Assembly: GCA_910587825.1 (NCBI GenBank)
Contig: CAJUNJ010000004.1
Span: 62,001-126,000, forward strand
DNA from: an uncultured Christensenellaceae bacterium
Lineage (GTDB): Bacteria; Bacillota; Clostridia; Christensenellales; Borkfalkiaceae
Direction of reading: 5' to 3'
DNA: 64,000 nt
In this document: piece after piece, positions 43,425 to 52,300 of the stretch
Position numbering within the stretch: the stretch's first letter is position 1
How the letters are laid out: each line of letters opens with the position of its first letter
Made by a program: the position numbers and the translations under genes
Notes under the pieces: generated by a model
Seen by the model: the letters and a program-made list of their open reading frames with translations, nothing else
What the model was told of the DNA's origin: nothing
The model's database searches: none

Positions 43425-43886
43425 TTAAAGTTTGCGCCTTGCAACCGCTATTCTTATTTTGCCTATAATACGAGGGGTAACTTCTTCAACCTCAGACTGC
43501 TCAGCATCTGCTTGTTCGGCTACCGTCTGTTCTGAGGCGACGGACGTATCCTCAGCAACAGCGCCGCTAACCCCACCGCCAGCAGATTGAAGAGATTGCG
43601 ATACGTCGGCGTCCTGCCGTACTTCTTCAACGGGGCGCGCGGCGACATCTACGTCCATTCCGCTTTCTTTCATCATATTGACGTAAGCGACTGCGCAGGG
43701 ATAAATACTTGCCTTACTGCAACCGCGACAAAACGGAGCGTACATTCCGCATAAATCGAACCCGCTTATTAAACTGTTTTTATATTTATCGGCTTCAAGT
43801 ACCGCCTGCAACTTTTCAAGCTCTTCCTTGCCGAGCCTTGACGGCATAGTTTTCAATAACTGTAAAGGCGAATTGCTGTCCCACAT
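43425..43886 (-). CDS. small protein with a four-cysteine cluster
   Basis: I do not recognise this 153-residue protein. Residues about 1-75 are the ordered part and contain FDLCGMYAPFCRGCSKASIY followed by PCAVAYVNMM, giving Cys-x6-Cys-x2-Cys-x7-Cys, a spacing that could hold zinc or an iron-sulfur cluster. Residues ~85-135 are Ala/Glu/Ser/Val-rich and probably disordered. The end is basic (RIIGKIRIAVARRKL). AAGGAG precedes the ATG by 8 nt. It has no membrane segment. It lies between the accessory region and the carbohydrate-kinase gene. Confidence 0.7.
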   Translation of the reverse strand: MWDSNSPLQLLKTMPSRLGKEELEKLQAVLEADKYKNSLISGFDLCGMYAPFCRGCSKASIYPCAVAYVNMMKESGMDVDVAARPVEEVRQDADVSQSLQSAGGGVSGAVAEDTSVASEQTVAEQADAEQSEVEEVTPRIIGKIRIAVARRKL

Positions 43887-43946
43887 AATTTACTCCTTAT
43901 ATTTACTTAATTATATATTAATTAAAGCAAAATTTCAAGTATATTT

Positions 43947-44870
43947 TTAAATTTCTTTAACCGTTAAGGCGGAAAGTATTTCTTCATACTTTTCTTTAAT
44001 AAAAGAAATGCTGTCGGGCGAAGTGACGGCAGCCGTTCCAGCCGCAACCCCGCAACGCAAAACTTCCTGCATACTGCCACCCCTTATCAGGGCCGACGAC
44101 GCAGCGGCAAGCATTGCATCGCCTGCGCCGACTGTGGAATTTTTAGCCACGTTAACACTCATACAATGAAAGAACTTTGCGCCATCCGTAATAACCGCTC
44201 CGCGTTTTCCAAGCGATAGCAAGACGTATTCGGTACCCATATCCAGAATTTTACGGCAAGCTTCAACCATATCTTCCTTTGAAGATATGGTTTTATTCAA
44301 AGTTCTTTCAAGTTCTTCGAGATTGGGTTTTACAAGATTAACCCCGCATTTAAGGGCCTGAACAAGCCGTTCACCCTCGGTATCCGCAATTTTTATGACT
44401 CCCGACGGGACGGCGTTTAACACTTCGCGATAAAATTCCGCCGTCATACCCTTTGCAAGACCGCCGCAAATGACAATACCGTCGCAATCTTTTGCAAGAC
44501 TGCCGACAAGCCCTACAAGTTCAGCCTGTTTTTCCGCGGTTACTTCCGGACTTACGTCGTCGACTTCGGTCAACATAGACCTGTGGTCTATTATCTTATA
44601 ATTTTCGCGTACCCTGCCTTCGTTCCAGACAAAACTGTAAGGCACGCCCTCCCTATGCAATTCGTGTTCGAACTGATTGCCGTTTTCCTTGTACATAAAG
44701 CCTGTTATAAACACGTCCGCATTAAGCCTTGCAAGACCGACTGCTACATTTATGGCTTTACCCGTATAATAAGTGGTTTTATTTTTAATTTTGTTGGACT
44801 TTCCTACGCTTAAACGTTCAACTTCTATGTTGACGTCTATGCAAGGACTTGGACAAACCGTTAAAATCAT
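43947..44870 (-). CDS. PfkB-family 1-phosphofructokinase/tagatose-6-phosphate kinase-like protein
   Basis: The 307-residue protein belongs to the ribokinase/PfkB superfamily, subgroup FruK/LacC. It starts MILTVCPSPCIDVNIEVERL, has GKAINVAVGLARL near residue 37, and the C-terminal nucleotide and catalytic-Asp motif STVGAGDAMLAAA. Its substrate is probably fructose-1-phosphate or tagatose-6-phosphate; no PTS or fru genes are adjacent to decide. The ATG at 44870 is chosen because AAGGGTG precedes it. It lies just after pfkA. Confidence 0.85.
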   Translation of the reverse strand: MILTVCPSPCIDVNIEVERLSVGKSNKIKNKTTYYTGKAINVAVGLARLNADVFITGFMYKENGNQFEHELHREGVPYSFVWNEGRVRENYKIIDHRSMLTEVDDVSPEVTAEKQAELVGLVGSLAKDCDGIVICGGLAKGMTAEFYREVLNAVPSGVIKIADTEGERLVQALKCGVNLVKPNLEELERTLNKTISSKEDMVEACRKILDMGTEYVLLSLGKRGAVITDGAKFFHCMSVNVAKNSTVGAGDAMLAAASSALIRGGSMQEVLRCGVAAGTAAVTSPDSISFIKEKYEEILSALTVKEI

Positions 44871-44900
44871 TATTTCACCCTTATTTACTAACATAATTAA

Positions 44901-44923
44901 AGCCGCTTAGTTTTTAAGCGGCT
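44901..44923 (-). terminator. hairpin after pfkA
   Basis: AGCCGCTTA (44901-44909) and TAAGCGGCT (44915-44923); the T-tract on the minus strand is modest (TTTAATTATG), so termination may be partial with read-through into the PfkB-family gene. Confidence 0.65.
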
Positions 44924-44929
44924 TAATTG

Positions 44930-45892
44930 TTACATTGAAATCATTTGAAGAGTTTCATAAAGTTCGTAATTGAACTTCTTCTTCATACTGACAGCCTCGA
45001 TTATATCCATATCGATTATTTCGTTTTTGCGTATCCCTACGACGCGGTTGCCTATACCGTCGTTCAAAAGTCTTACGGCTTTATTGCCGAACTGAGCGGC
45101 AAGCATTCTGTCCGCCATCGAAGGAGAACCTCCGCGCTGGATATGTCCTATCGTCGTAGGACGTACCGAATATGTAGTTACGGATTGAAGCTGTTTTGCA
45201 AATTCTTCCGCCGTGCAAACACCTTCGGCAACAACAACTATATTTGAGTGCTTGCCTTTTGCGCGAGAACGGTTTATCTTCATTACTATATCGTCAAGAT
45301 CGAAAACAATTTCGGGGACGACTATTATTTCGGCTCCGCTTGCAATACCCGCATACAACGCAATATCGCCGCAACGTCTGCCCATTACTTCGACAACCGA
45401 AATACGTTCGTGCGAAGTCATCGTATCGCGCAACTTATTTATTACATCAATGCAAGTATTTACGGCAGTGTCGAAGCCGAGCGTGTAATCGGTATATTCA
45501 AGGTCGTTGTCTATCGTGCCGGGAATACCTATCGTGGGAATGCCGTATTCTTCCGAGAGGCACTTCGCGCCCCTGAACGAACCGTCGCCGCCTATAACTA
45601 CAAGCCCTTCGATACCTCTCGCTTCGAGAGTCTGAACAGCTTTTTTCTGTCCTGCCTTAGTAAGCATTTCAAGACATCTGGCGGTTCTTAATTTCGTGCC
45701 GCCCCTCTGTACGATATCTGACACCGAACGCATTTCCAAAGGCACCATATCGTCTTCGATAAGCCCCTGGTATCCGCGTTCTATACCGTAGACTTCCATA
45801 CCGTAATAAATAGCCGTACGTACTACGGCTCTAATGCAAGCGTTCATACCGGGAGCGTCGCCGCCACTGGTTAACAAGCCTATCCTTTTCAT
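44930..45892 (-). CDS. pfkA: ATP-dependent 6-phosphofructokinase
   Basis: PfkA makes fructose-1,6-bisphosphate, the main control step of glycolysis. The 320-residue protein starts MKRIGLLTSGGDAPGMNACI and has GGDGSFRGAKCL, IPGTIDNDL with the catalytic TIDxD, and TIGHIQRGGSPSMADRM. Gly after the GGDGS motif agrees with ATP use. The ATG at 45892 follows a GGAGG site. An upstream GTG in frame would add 14 unrelated residues and is rejected. It has its own promoter and a hairpin in its 5' UTR. Confidence 0.97.
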   Translation of the reverse strand: MKRIGLLTSGGDAPGMNACIRAVVRTAIYYGMEVYGIERGYQGLIEDDMVPLEMRSVSDIVQRGGTKLRTARCLEMLTKAGQKKAVQTLEARGIEGLVVIGGDGSFRGAKCLSEEYGIPTIGIPGTIDNDLEYTDYTLGFDTAVNTCIDVINKLRDTMTSHERISVVEVMGRRCGDIALYAGIASGAEIIVVPEIVFDLDDIVMKINRSRAKGKHSNIVVVAEGVCTAEEFAKQLQSVTTYSVRPTTIGHIQRGGSPSMADRMLAAQFGNKAVRLLNDGIGNRVVGIRKNEIIDMDIIEAVSMKKKFNYELYETLQMISM

Positions 45893-45915
45893 AAAAACCT
45901 CCGTTAGAATACGCC

Positions 45916-45999
45916 GTTCACGCCTTGCCCCCAAGCGCAGTTGTGAACCAATACATCATTTCCGCTATTTATTATAACAGAAGAATATTAAAATTACAA
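45916..45999 (-). promoter_or_regulatory. pfkA promoter and hairpin-containing 5' UTR
   Basis: TTGTAA (45994-45999), 17 bp, TATAAT (45971-45976) on the minus strand. The ~70-nt leader that follows contains GTTCAC...GTGAAC (45916-45948) with an inner CTTG/CAAG stem. No T-run follows, so it is not an intrinsic terminator; a role in mRNA stability or translation is possible. Confidence 0.65.
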
Positions 46000-46036
46000 C
46001 AGTTTTCAAGAAAATATTTACATTAAAATAATCTAT

Positions 46037-49000
46037 TTATTCTACATATTTTATATCTTCCGTGTCAATAAACACGCTGAGTTCCGCCAACAACCCTCTG
46101 CAATAATTTACACCTGTCGGTAAAATATACCTTTTCTTACCTCTGACAATCTTACACGCCGTTTCACCCTCGTAATTACCAAGCACAGCTACAAACTCGT
46201 CAAAGGACTTATCGTCAAGCTTACCCGCATTAAGCCACAGAACTGCCTGCGTAATCTTTTTCACCGTATCTTTATTGCCTTCCGCAGATGAGTCCGACAA
46301 GTCCATAGCCTTAATATCGTCCACCAAAAGCGAAATTCCTTTTTCCGCGTCAATATCGAGTTTGCCTTTTACCTTTACTATTTTTTCGACGGATATATCG
46401 CCTTTAAACTTATCAAACACCGCAGGAAAGCAAACGCATTCTATACTGCCGTAAACGTCTTCAAGCGTAAAAAACGCCATATGACTACCTCGCTTGGTCG
46501 TAAGACGCCTGTAAGAACCTATTATGCCTGCCATAGTAATATGCAAACCGTCCGAAATACGGTTATAAGTCTTTGTTCCGTCTTCATCTTCGACATAATC
46601 TTCGAGACAGGAACAGTCAAAAGTGCAATCGGGAAAAGCGTGCGCATACTTTTCAAACGGATGACCGCTGACGTAGACGCCGAGAACCTGTTTTTCTTTG
46701 GACAGTTTTTCATTCAGTTCAAATTCGGGAACGTCGGGATACACGACGTCAAGACTCTCTTCTTCAAGCACGTCGCCAAACAAGCTCATCTGTGCGCTGG
46801 AACGCTGTTTATTGATAGACTTTGCCCTTGAACAGAGCTGTTCGTACACAAGAACCAACCTTGAACGGCTTATACCCATTTCGTCGAACGCCCCCGCATA
46901 AATAAGCCCTTCGACAAGGCGGGAGTTAAGCACCGCAATGCAACGCGACACGAAGTCCGGAAAATCTTTGAATTTGCCGCCTTTCAAACGTTCTTCGATA
47001 ATGCTGTCGACCACAGCCTGCCCCGCGCCTTTAAGCGCCGACAACCCGAAGCGGACGCCGTCGTTTTCAACAGTGAAAGCAGATTTACTTTTGTTTATAT
47101 CCGGCGGGAAAACTTTATAACCCTTTTCTTTCAGATATAAAACATACTTTGTAATTTCTTCAATCTTGTTTAAGCGGTTGTTCAAAAGCGCGCAAATGAA
47201 CTCTTTACAGTAATACCTTTTAAGCCAGGCAGTCTGGTAAGCAAGAACCGCGTACGCTGCGGCATGCGACTTATTGAAGGCGTAAGACGCGAAGCCTTCC
47301 ATATCGCCGAAAATCTTATTTGCGACTTCCGCGCTGATGCCGTTTTTCACACATCCGACTATTTTACTGCCGTTTGTGTCACTGACGCCGCCGTTAATGA
47401 ATTTTTCCTTTTGTGCCATAAGGGTTTTTTTATCTTTTTTACCCATTGCGCGCCTGACGAGGTCGGCTTCACCGAGAGAAAATCCCGCAAGGTTCTGGAA
47501 AATCTGCATTACCTGTTCCTGATAAACAGGTATGCCGTAAGTGACTTTTAAAATTTGTTCCTCGGCTTCGCAGTCGTAAGTAATCTGCTCTTCCCCGTGC
47601 TTTCTGTTGCAGAACGAGTCAATGAATTTCATAGGACCGGGACGGTACAGTGACACGCCCGCAATCAGGTCTTCAAGCCTGTCGGGCTTCAACTGTTTCA
47701 TAAACCTTTTCATTCCGCCGGCTTCGAGCTGGAACACACCGTCTGTATCGCCGTCCGAAATGAGTGAATACGCCCCCGCGTCGTCATAACCGATTTTATT
47801 AAAGTTTATTTCACGACCGAAGTCTTCCTTTATGTAATCGACACATTTCTTTATATCCGTCAGCGTGACAAGCGCAAGGAAGTCCATTTTCAACATTCCG
47901 AGCGATTCGATTTCCTTTGCAACAAACTGCGTGGTAATATCTTCACCGTTGCGCGACAGCGGAACATTGTCCGCAATACGCTTTTGGCAAATAACGACGC
48001 CCGCGGCATGCATACCCGTCTGACGTGGCATACCTTCTATCTTTAACGCCATATCTATAACGCGGTGCAAGGTGCTGTCCGTTTCGTAAATTTCGCAAAA
48101 TTCACTATTTCTTACGGCTTTCAATTCGCCGAGCTTGTTTTCAAGTTCGGCTTTTTTGTCTTCGTCCCGCTCGTTTTCGGCTTTTTTGCGCAATCCTTCT
48201 ATACGGTTGCCAAGCAAATCCCCTATAGAAGTCTTGCCGTCCATTATTTTAGTAAGCCTGTCCGTTTCCGAATAAGGAACACGCATTACCCTGCCGACGT
48301 CTTTTATAGAGTTTTTAGCCGCCATTGTACCGAAAGTGACAATCTGACACACGTTCTCCCGCCCGTATTTACTGCGGACGTATTCAATCGTTTCTTCCCT
48401 TCTGTCGGTACAGAAGTCGATGTCAAAGTCGGGCATAGATACACGATCGGGGTTAAGAAATCTTTCGAACAGCAAATCGTATTGAAGAGGCTCTACGTCT
48501 GTAATACCGATTGAATAAGCTACTATAGAACTTACGCCCGAGCCACGCCCCGGCCCTACGGGAATTCCCTGCTCCTTAGACCAGTTTATAAAGTCCCAGA
48601 CGACAAGGTAATAATCCGCATAACCCATTCCGCAGATTATTCCGAGTTCGTATTCCGCCCTGTCAAGCTCTCTTTGCGTAGGCGTGCCGTACCGCCTATT
48701 CAGCCCTTCGGCAGTAAGCTTTCTGAGATACTGTTCGGAAGTACTTCCGTCGGGCGGGGTGTAAGTGGGAATAAGCGAGTTATCCTTTATCGGATAACCT
48801 TTTGCGTTGAGATTGAATGCAGGCTCGGTAACTTTATCGGCGATTACACGCGTATTGGATATGGCGTGCGGGAGATTGGGAAACAAAGCCGCCATCTCAT
48901 CGCCCGTCTTAAAATAGAATTCTTCGGTTGAAAACTTCATTCGCTTGGGGTCGTCTAGCTGTTTTTTCATCTGGATACACATAAGAACGTCCTGCATTTC

Positions 49001-49630
49001 CGCATCTGCCTTGGAAATGTAATGCACGTCGTTTGTTGCAACAAGTTCGACCCCTATCTCGTTTGCAAGTCTTATCAGAAGGGGCAAAATGCGCCGTTCC
49101 TCTTCTATTCCGTGATCCTGAATTTCAATATAGAAATCGTCTTTGAAAATATCTTTGAGATACAGCGCCATTTCCTTTGCGCCCTGATAATCTCCGCTTA
49201 AAAGCCTTCTCGGAATGCCGCCCGCAAGACAAGCCGAAAGGCAAATTACGCCTTCCGAGTGTTCCTTCAATACCGTATAATCAATTTTCGGCTTGTAATA
49301 AAATCCGTCCACGAACGCCATTGAGTCCAGCTGTACGAGATTAATGTAACCTTTTCTGTTTTTTGCAATCAGAATAAGATGCTCGGCAGTGTTTTCGGAC
49401 TTTTTCTTCATATCCTTTGTCATATAAAATTCACAGCCGATTATGTATTTAAGTCCCGCTACCGCCGCTTTTTCCGCAAGCTGTAAAGCGCCGTACATAT
49501 TACCGTGGTCGGTTATACATACGGTGTCTATACCGTTCGCCTTACAGTGACTTATCAAATTATCGATTTTGCAGGCTCCGTCAAGCAGAGAATATTCCGT
49601 GTGCAGATGTAAATGTACGAAATCAGTCAT
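46037..49630 (-). CDS. dnaE: DNA polymerase III alpha subunit DnaE
   Basis: The 1197-residue C-family polymerase has an N-terminal PHP domain (FVHLHLHTEYSLLDGACK) and the palm with catalytic aspartates in MPDFDIDF. It also has VGPGRGSGVSSIVAYSIGIT, the fingers and beta-binding region (MGKKDKKTLMAQKEKFING), and a C-terminal OB fold (ITMAGIIGSYRRLTTKRGSHM). Firmicutes usually have both PolC and DnaE; this is the DnaE type. It is the last gene of murB-php-whiA-dnaE. Confidence 0.96.
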   Translation of the reverse strand: MTDFVHLHLHTEYSLLDGACKIDNLISHCKANGIDTVCITDHGNMYGALQLAEKAAVAGLKYIIGCEFYMTKDMKKKSENTAEHLILIAKNRKGYINLVQLDSMAFVDGFYYKPKIDYTVLKEHSEGVICLSACLAGGIPRRLLSGDYQGAKEMALYLKDIFKDDFYIEIQDHGIEEERRILPLLIRLANEIGVELVATNDVHYISKADAEMQDVLMCIQMKKQLDDPKRMKFSTEEFYFKTGDEMAALFPNLPHAISNTRVIADKVTEPAFNLNAKGYPIKDNSLIPTYTPPDGSTSEQYLRKLTAEGLNRRYGTPTQRELDRAEYELGIICGMGYADYYLVVWDFINWSKEQGIPVGPGRGSGVSSIVAYSIGITDVEPLQYDLLFERFLNPDRVSMPDFDIDFCTDRREETIEYVRSKYGRENVCQIVTFGTMAAKNSIKDVGRVMRVPYSETDRLTKIMDGKTSIGDLLGNRIEGLRKKAENERDEDKKAELENKLGELKAVRNSEFCEIYETDSTLHRVIDMALKIEGMPRQTGMHAAGVVICQKRIADNVPLSRNGEDITTQFVAKEIESLGMLKMDFLALVTLTDIKKCVDYIKEDFGREINFNKIGYDDAGAYSLISDGDTDGVFQLEAGGMKRFMKQLKPDRLEDLIAGVSLYRPGPMKFIDSFCNRKHGEEQITYDCEAEEQILKVTYGIPVYQEQVMQIFQNLAGFSLGEADLVRRAMGKKDKKTLMAQKEKFINGGVSDTNGSKIVGCVKNGISAEVANKIFGDMEGFASYAFNKSHAAAYAVLAYQTAWLKRYYCKEFICALLNNRLNKIEEITKYVLYLKEKGYKVFPPDINKSKSAFTVENDGVRFGLSALKGAGQAVVDSIIEERLKGGKFKDFPDFVSRCIAVLNSRLVEGLIYAGAFDEMGISRSRLVLVYEQLCSRAKSINKQRSSAQMSLFGDVLEEESLDVVYPDVPEFELNEKLSKEKQVLGVYVSGHPFEKYAHAFPDCTFDCSCLEDYVEDEDGTKTYNRISDGLHITMAGIIGSYRRLTTKRGSHMAFFTLEDVYGSIECVCFPAVFDKFKGDISVEKIVKVKGKLDIDAEKGISLLVDDIKAMDLSDSSAEGNKDTVKKITQAVLWLNAGKLDDKSFDEFVAVLGNYEGETACKIVRGKKRYILPTGVNYCRGLLAELSVFIDTEDIKYVE

Positions 49631-49636
49631 AATACC

Positions 49637-50593
49637 TCAATCCCGTCCAAGCGTATTAGCAAGTTCGAGAATTTTTCTCATTCTGTGGTTTATACAGCTT
49701 TTGGAAATTCCAAGCCGCAGGGCAAGTTCGTTCATAGACGCATTTTTGTCGGCAAGACGCGCTTCCGCAACGTCGAAAAGCATTTTATCAAGGCTTTGCA
49801 GTCCCGTCGTAACCGATATTATTTCTATGGCGCGAACCTGATTTACCGAAGCCGTAACCGTTTTGTCTATATTCGAAACCGAACAGTTATTTACCCTGTT
49901 GGTGTTGTTTACCTTTTCTTTAAGTTCTACTATTTTATTAAGTTTTTCAAGACATTTGTCTGCCGATATAACGTGCAGTAAATCGGAAATAACCTCTTTG
50001 CTCTTGACGTAAACGACGGCAGAATCTTTTCTTGCAACAAGCTTTGCGAGAATTTCGAAACCGCACAGCAAGTCGCAAAAGTCGCCCGCAGTTATCTTAT
50101 TTGAAAAAACTATTTCAAAGTGATAGCCTGTACGGCTGTAAGTACCTTCGTCTGGCAACGTACAGCTTCCCCCGCCGAGAAAAGCGCCTTTAAGATAAGC
50201 GGTCTTACAGCATTGGTTTGCAATAAGTTCTTCAGCTATACCGAAATCGAGAAATTTTCCGCCGTTACGTTCGCTTATAATTCCCGCCCGATTTAAAAGG
50301 CAGACCGCATTTTCCCCTACACATTCAAAAGTGAGCTTGTCCCTACCGCTCATAACGTCGAATTTAGCGCCCGTAACGTTTAAATTAAGTCTGAACGAAC
50401 TTTCGAGAATATCAGAAATAAACTCCGCAGCGCTTTCGTTTTCCGTAACCATCTCAAACCCGAATTGACCGTTGCGTGAAATTACGCTTCCGCTTGTTCT
50501 GATAAAAGCAGAAATAAGCGCAAGCTTGCAACACTCGTCTTCGGGCGGAGCGGAAATTATTTCGTTTTTTATTTCTTCCGTAAAATTAAGCAT
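49637..50593 (-). CDS. whiA: DNA-binding protein WhiA
   Basis: WhiA links a LAGLIDADG-type N-terminal domain to a helix-turn-helix and affects cell division in Gram-positive bacteria. The 318 residues show FTEEIKNEIISAPPEDECCK at the start. The LAGLIDADG-like AYLKGAFLGGGSCTLPDEG comes next, then the C-terminal ANQCCKTA/NTNRVNNC region and the HTH LALRLGISKSCINHRMRKIL. The ATG at 50593 follows the PHP stop with one base between (TAGTATG), so translation probably restarts there. The longer upstream frame is rejected. Confidence 0.95.
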   Translation of the reverse strand: MLNFTEEIKNEIISAPPEDECCKLALISAFIRTSGSVISRNGQFGFEMVTENESAAEFISDILESSFRLNLNVTGAKFDVMSGRDKLTFECVGENAVCLLNRAGIISERNGGKFLDFGIAEELIANQCCKTAYLKGAFLGGGSCTLPDEGTYSRTGYHFEIVFSNKITAGDFCDLLCGFEILAKLVARKDSAVVYVKSKEVISDLLHVISADKCLEKLNKIVELKEKVNNTNRVNNCSVSNIDKTVTASVNQVRAIEIISVTTGLQSLDKMLFDVAEARLADKNASMNELALRLGISKSCINHRMRKILELANTLGRD

Positions 50594-50594
50594 A

Positions 50595-51371
50595 CTACAA
50601 ATTTTCTTTTTTATATTCGGCAAACCTGAATTTGGGAAGCCTGCCGTCAATATTGTCTATTTGTTCCAAAGATACCGACGACTGCGACAGCAGCTCTTCA
50701 GCTATCCGGGTATCGCCCACCCTGTCTGCGGAGTGCGCGTCGGAGTCGATAACGAACCTTACACCGGTAGACGCCATAAGATTAAGTTCTTCCGCGGAAA
50801 CGTGGCGTTTTTTTGTGTTTATTTCAATATACGTACCGTAATCGGCACAACACTTAGCAACCTCTTCAAGATTGCAGTAGCACTTATAATTTATATGGGT
50901 AAGAATATCGACGGGGTTATTTTTTATTACGTTGATATACGCTTTCGTGGTAGTTGCAATAACTTTATCCGACGGCTTTTTGCCAAGCTTGTACGCAGTA
51001 TAATTTTTAATGAGAATACCGTACATATCGGAAAAACTTTTGTACCTTAAAACTTCGTGTATCCCGAAAAGGTAAATGTCGAAATTTACAAGGTCGGACT
51101 TCTTCATATCGGTATCGCCGTCGACCGAAATAAGATTGCTTTCCATCCCCATTAAAACGTTGACGCCCGTAAGCTTTTGAGCTTCAATAATTTCAGCCCT
51201 TAAATCGGGCAGTTTTTTACGTTTAAGCCCGAACAGCAAATGATTGAAACCGTGGTCGGTTATGGCTATTTCTTTAAGCCCCTTATTCTTTGCAGCAACC
51301 GCGTTTTCAAGCACGGTATTTTTGCCGTGAGAATACGGCGTGTGCGTATGATAATCTGCCGAAAGTATCAT
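50595..51371 (-). CDS. PHP-domain phosphoesterase-like protein
   Basis: The 258-residue protein carries the PHP metal-binding pattern: ADYHTHTPYSHGKNT near the start, EIAITDHGFNH, ILTHINYKCYCN and FVIDSDAHSADRVGD. PHP proteins hydrolyse phosphoesters, e.g. histidinol phosphate or nucleotide phosphates; without hisK context the substrate is unknown. Its ATG overlaps the murB stop by 4 bp, and PHP genes at this position beside murB and whiA are frequent in Clostridia. Confidence 0.88.
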   Translation of the reverse strand: MILSADYHTHTPYSHGKNTVLENAVAAKNKGLKEIAITDHGFNHLLFGLKRKKLPDLRAEIIEAQKLTGVNVLMGMESNLISVDGDTDMKKSDLVNFDIYLFGIHEVLRYKSFSDMYGILIKNYTAYKLGKKPSDKVIATTTKAYINVIKNNPVDILTHINYKCYCNLEEVAKCCADYGTYIEINTKKRHVSAEELNLMASTGVRFVIDSDAHSADRVGDTRIAEELLSQSSVSLEQIDNIDGRLPKFRFAEYKKENL

Positions 51372-52255
51372 TGCATATCTCCTATGTAAACGACTTCCTC
51401 TTCAAGAAGAATACCGAAGCGTGCGTATACTTCGTTTTTGACACGACCGATAAGGGCGTATACGTCGGCGGCCCTAACGCCTTTATTTATAATAAAATTT
51501 GCATGTTCGCCGCTTACGCAAGCCGTTCCGTAAGTCAAGCCCTTTAATCCCGCTTCATCAATAAGCTTACCGGCACTGTAACCGGATGGATTTTTGAATA
51601 CGCAACCGCAACTTTTACCCTTAGGCAGCGGCGCTCTGCCGTCAAGCCTGCGCCTTATATTTTGCATGACTTTTTCCCCGTCTTGCGGCTCATAAGTCAG
51701 TTCTACGCCCAAGATTATGCCGTTTATGTCACGCATAATACTATATTTATTGCCAAAATTGCAGTTTTTATTTAAAATTTTGCGCATTTTGCCGTCATAA
51801 AACTTAACGCTTACAATGTTACTGCAAATATATTTACTATCGGCTCCGCCGTTCATTAACGCAAGTCCGCCCAGCGTAGCAGGTATACCGGCAAGATATT
51901 CAAGTCCGCCCGCACCGTTTTCAATACAAAATTTCATTAGTTGCGAAACTTTGGTACCTGCACGGCAGTATATAGTTTTACCTGTTATGTATACACCTTT
52001 AAGATTTTTTGTACTTATAACCGCCCCGTCGTAACCGCTGTCGGACGCAAGCACGTTTGAACCGTTGCCAAGCACGATAAAAGGCGTTGCGCTGTCTTTA
52101 AGATAATCGAATAGCGAAGTTGCCTGCCTTATACTTTCGGGATAATAAGCTATGCGGGCATTTCCCCCGCAACCGTACGTTGTATTTTTGGAAAAACTGA
52201 AATCCGACTGCTTACGGATACTTTTTACAATATTTACCCTATTGTTTTTTATCAA
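51368..52255 (-). CDS. murB: UDP-N-acetylenolpyruvoylglucosamine reductase
   Basis: MurB reduces enolpyruvyl-UDP-GlcNAc to UDP-MurNAc with FAD and NADPH. The 295 residues show FSKNTTYGCGGNARIAYYPE, the FAD segment VLGNGSNVLASDSGYDG, and GLEYLAGIPATLGG. The general-acid position reads KSCGCVFKNPSGYSAGKLID, with Cys where Ser is normal, while the C-terminal Glu is present in LLEEEVVYIG. The start is TTG at 52255 with AAGGCGG 7 nt upstream; no ATG fits better. It heads the murB-php-whiA-dnaE operon. Confidence 0.94.
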   Translation of the reverse strand: MIKNNRVNIVKSIRKQSDFSFSKNTTYGCGGNARIAYYPESIRQATSLFDYLKDSATPFIVLGNGSNVLASDSGYDGAVISTKNLKGVYITGKTIYCRAGTKVSQLMKFCIENGAGGLEYLAGIPATLGGLALMNGGADSKYICSNIVSVKFYDGKMRKILNKNCNFGNKYSIMRDINGIILGVELTYEPQDGEKVMQNIRRRLDGRAPLPKGKSCGCVFKNPSGYSAGKLIDEAGLKGLTYGTACVSGEHANFIINKGVRAADVYALIGRVKNEVYARFGILLEEEVVYIGDMQ

Positions 52256-52271
52256 CTTACTACCGCCTTAT

Positions 52272-52300
52272 ATAATAACATTTTTTTTTGACTTTTTCAA
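52272..52300 (-). promoter_or_regulatory. promoter of murB-php-whiA-dnaE
   Basis: TTGAAA (52295-52300), 17 bp, TATTAT (52272-52277) on the minus strand; it overlaps the end of the upstream gene at 52301. Confidence 0.65.
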
